Assembly (NCBI GenBank): GCA_033762735.1
Contig: JANRLJ010000043.1
Span: forward strand, 10,812 to 74,811
DNA: 64,000 nucleotides
Direction of reading: 5' to 3'
DNA from: JANRLJ01 sp033762735
GTDB taxonomy: Bacteria; Chloroflexota; Anaerolineae; Aggregatilineales; Phototrophicaceae
The position numbers were made by a program, and so were the translations under genes. Below the pieces are notes generated by a model. The model saw only the letters and a list, made by a program, of their open reading frames with translations. It was not told the origin of the DNA and did not search any database. Position 1 is the first letter of the stretch; each line of letters starts with the position of its first letter. Of the stretch, positions 62,666 to 64,000 are shown piece after piece.

Positions 62666-63660
62666 CGACCACGACCAGCCAATCAACCGCGGCCAAACCG
62701 GTTTCCCTGAACACTCAGCAGATGGGGCGCACCCGACCCTATTCGCCCTTCCGCGACACCATGCAGCGTCTCTGGCGCAGCCCCAGCGCCCGTATCGGCG
62801 GCTTTCTCTCGTTTATCATCGTCCTGCTGGCGATTGCTGTACCGCTGCTGGACAATTACGACGCCATCAGCGACCGCAATCTGCCCGCCCGCTATGACCC
62901 GCCGGACTGCTTTATCGGCTGGATCAGCGCACGACTGACGAATGCGCCAGATGCCCCTTCCATCAACGAACTCACCTGCGCCTATCCCTTCGGCGCGGAT
63001 AAAAACGGACGCAGCATCTTCCAGCGCGTGGGGCATGGCATGTCCGTTTCACTGGCGGCGGGGGTGTTCTCGGTCGCCATTGCGCTCAGCGTCGGGGCAG
63101 TAATCGGGCTGATCGCGGGTTACAGCTCTGGCTGGTTCGACAGCGTTTCGATGCGGACGATGGACATCATTCTGGCGTTCCCGTCGCTGCTGCTGGCGAT
63201 CGCGCTGGTGACGGTGGCCGGCGCCAGCCTCGTCAACGGCATGATCGCGGTCGCCATCACGCAGATTCCGGTCTATGCCCGTCTCGCCCGCGCGATGGCT
63301 ATTGCCAACCGCAACATGGAGTTTGTGACCGCCGCTCGCAGCGTCGGGGCGCGGGATCTGGAAATCGTGCGCAAGCACATCCTCCCCAACAGCCTCGCCC
63401 CGCTGATCGTGCAGGCCACGCTCGGCCTCGGCACCGCCGTGATCGAAACCGCCGCGCTCGGTTTCCTGGGTCTGGGTCAGCAGCCGCCGCATCCTGAACT
63501 GGGCAAGATGCTGGCAGACAGCCAGGAATCGCTGGCGTCGGGCAAGTGGTGGGTGATGGTCTTCCCCGGCCTGACGATCATCTTCATGGTACTGGGCTTT
63601 AACCTGCTGGGGGACGGCCTGCGCGACGCGCTCGACCCACGCCTGCGCGGCAGCGACTAG
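62662..63660 (+). CDS. ABC transporter permease, DppC/OppC type
   Basis: A 332-residue membrane component. One helix after a 45-residue N-terminus (IGGFLSFIIVLLAIAVPLL), then a Cys-containing outside loop (DPPDCFIGWISARLTNAP...NELTCAYPFGADKNGRSIFQRV) and five further helices. The EAA loop is NMEFVTAARSVGARDLEIVRKHILPNSLAPL. The two Cys of the loop could form a disulfide. Four-base overlap with DppB. No DppD/F follow. Confidence 0.92.
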   Translation: MTTTTSQSTAAKPVSLNTQQMGRTRPYSPFRDTMQRLWRSPSARIGGFLSFIIVLLAIAVPLLDNYDAISDRNLPARYDPPDCFIGWISARLTNAPDAPSINELTCAYPFGADKNGRSIFQRVGHGMSVSLAAGVFSVAIALSVGAVIGLIAGYSSGWFDSVSMRTMDIILAFPSLLLAIALVTVAGASLVNGMIAVAITQIPVYARLARAMAIANRNMEFVTAARSVGARDLEIVRKHILPNSLAPLIVQATLGLGTAVIETAALGFLGLGQQPPHPELGKMLADSQESLASGKWWVMVFPGLTIIFMVLGFNLLGDGLRDALDPRLRGSD

Positions 63661-63882
63661 GTGAGTGGAAAGTTCCGAGTTGTGAGTACCGAGTGGGTGG
63701 GATAGCTTACACAGGAAACCGCACCTGTGGTGGTTGGTGGTTTAACCATTTTAGGACTTACGCAGTTGCCCTCACCCTCTGACCCCCTCTCCCAACCGCT
63801 GATGCTGGGAGAGGGGGAGAAGGGCAATTACGCGGGAGCAAGTCCCTCTCCTTTGGGAGAGGGATTTAAGGGTTGTCCGGTA
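63661..63882. repeat. Intergenic region: family C words, AGGACTTACGCA end, family B block
   Basis: Family C words (GAGTGGAAAGTTCCGAGTTGTGAGTACCGAGTG) cover about 63661-63698. AGGACTTACGCAGTT (63753-63767) matches the left end of the element at 36499. It is followed by CCCTCACC..CCCCCTCTCCC and GGGAGAGGGGG units and another CCCTCTCCTTTGGGAGAGGG hairpin up to about 63865. Confidence 0.65.
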
Positions 63883-64000
63883 TTAAATGATGAGCGTTTC
63901 AAGGGCGCCATCTTCACGTCCGAGGATGCGATTGATTAGGATACCGATATTGTAAGCGGCTGAAATCGCAGCCAGGCGAGTGATCTTGCCCCAATCGGAA
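63883..64000 (-). CDS. C-terminal fragment of an unidentified protein (partial)
   Basis: Minus-strand frame open from the window edge to TAA at 63883-63885. It reads SDWGKITRLAAISAAYNIGI and ends in GREDGALETLII. It lies beside an AGGACTTACGCA-type end, so it could be the C-terminus of a transposase of the element family seen at 36499. The fragment is too short to assign. Confidence 0.45.
   Translation of the reverse strand, partial: SDWGKITRLAAISAAYNIGILINRILGREDGALETLII

Overview
The window reads as chromosomal DNA of a GC-rich, probably aerobic or facultative member of the Chloroflexota (Anaerolineae-like). This is inferred, not proven. The basis is the protein style: many secreted or lipid-anchored proteins with long Pro/Thr or acidic linkers and a single C-terminal membrane anchor, several Ser/Thr kinases and FHA proteins, HEAT and SH3 proteins of unknown role, bacterial SH3 and LysM wall-binding modules, and a PBP1C-type peptidoglycan synthase. 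No outer-membrane assembly gene, rRNA, tRNA, CRISPR array, prophage or complete insertion sequence is visible.

Layout. 0.4-4.3 kb: sugar-nucleotide epimerase with a pentapeptide-repeat gene, a xylose-isomerase-family enzyme and a LiaF-like beta-repeat protein. 4.4-6.9 kb: two anchored wall proteins (LysM, SdrB-like). 7-13 kb: alanine dehydrogenase, an XRE regulator, a TauE/SafE permease, a NUDIX hydrolase, a HEAT protein and an SH3 protein. 13.4-20.4 kb: a membrane gene split by an in-frame TGA, HEAT protein, DUF420-like protein, GNAT, M28 peptidase and a Ser/Thr kinase. 20.7-27.3 kb: receiver/Roadblock-like protein, PBP1C and a GT39-like glycosyltransferase. 27.6-32.5 kb: an ABC-F ATPase behind a leader-peptide attenuator, a CcrM/HinfI-like GANTC methyltransferase with an unknown partner, and an M14 peptidase. 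32.5-42.1 kb: anchored PT-rich protein, an LprG-like lipoprotein plus MFS transporter pair, FHA, Clp-N and a kinase/ATPase/TPR giant. 42.3-49 kb: thrS with a Thr-rich leader, histidine kinase, RidA, an HNH module and a YtxH-like protein. 49-59.6 kb: metallopeptidase, kptA, class IV aminotransferase, SDR, two paralogous TAP-like hydrolases flanking an ArsR-type regulator, and a CoA transferase. 59.8-63.7 kb: peptide-type ABC binding protein and two permeases. The window ends inside an unidentified minus-strand gene.

Working together: the M28, M14 and HExxH peptidases, two TAP-like hydrolases and the peptide ABC transporter suggest extracellular protein scavenging. PBP1C, LysM, SH3 and LiaF-like genes concern the envelope. 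The kinases, FHA protein, receiver/Roadblock protein and histidine kinase form a signalling layer without obvious local partners.

The most notable non-coding signals are: a leaderless 28-codon uORF and terminator upstream of the ABC-F gene; a repeated -10/N7/ATG arrangement suggesting leaderless mRNAs; and several intergenic palindromic repeat families. One repeat family is found only just 3' of stop codons (12 of 12 copies).
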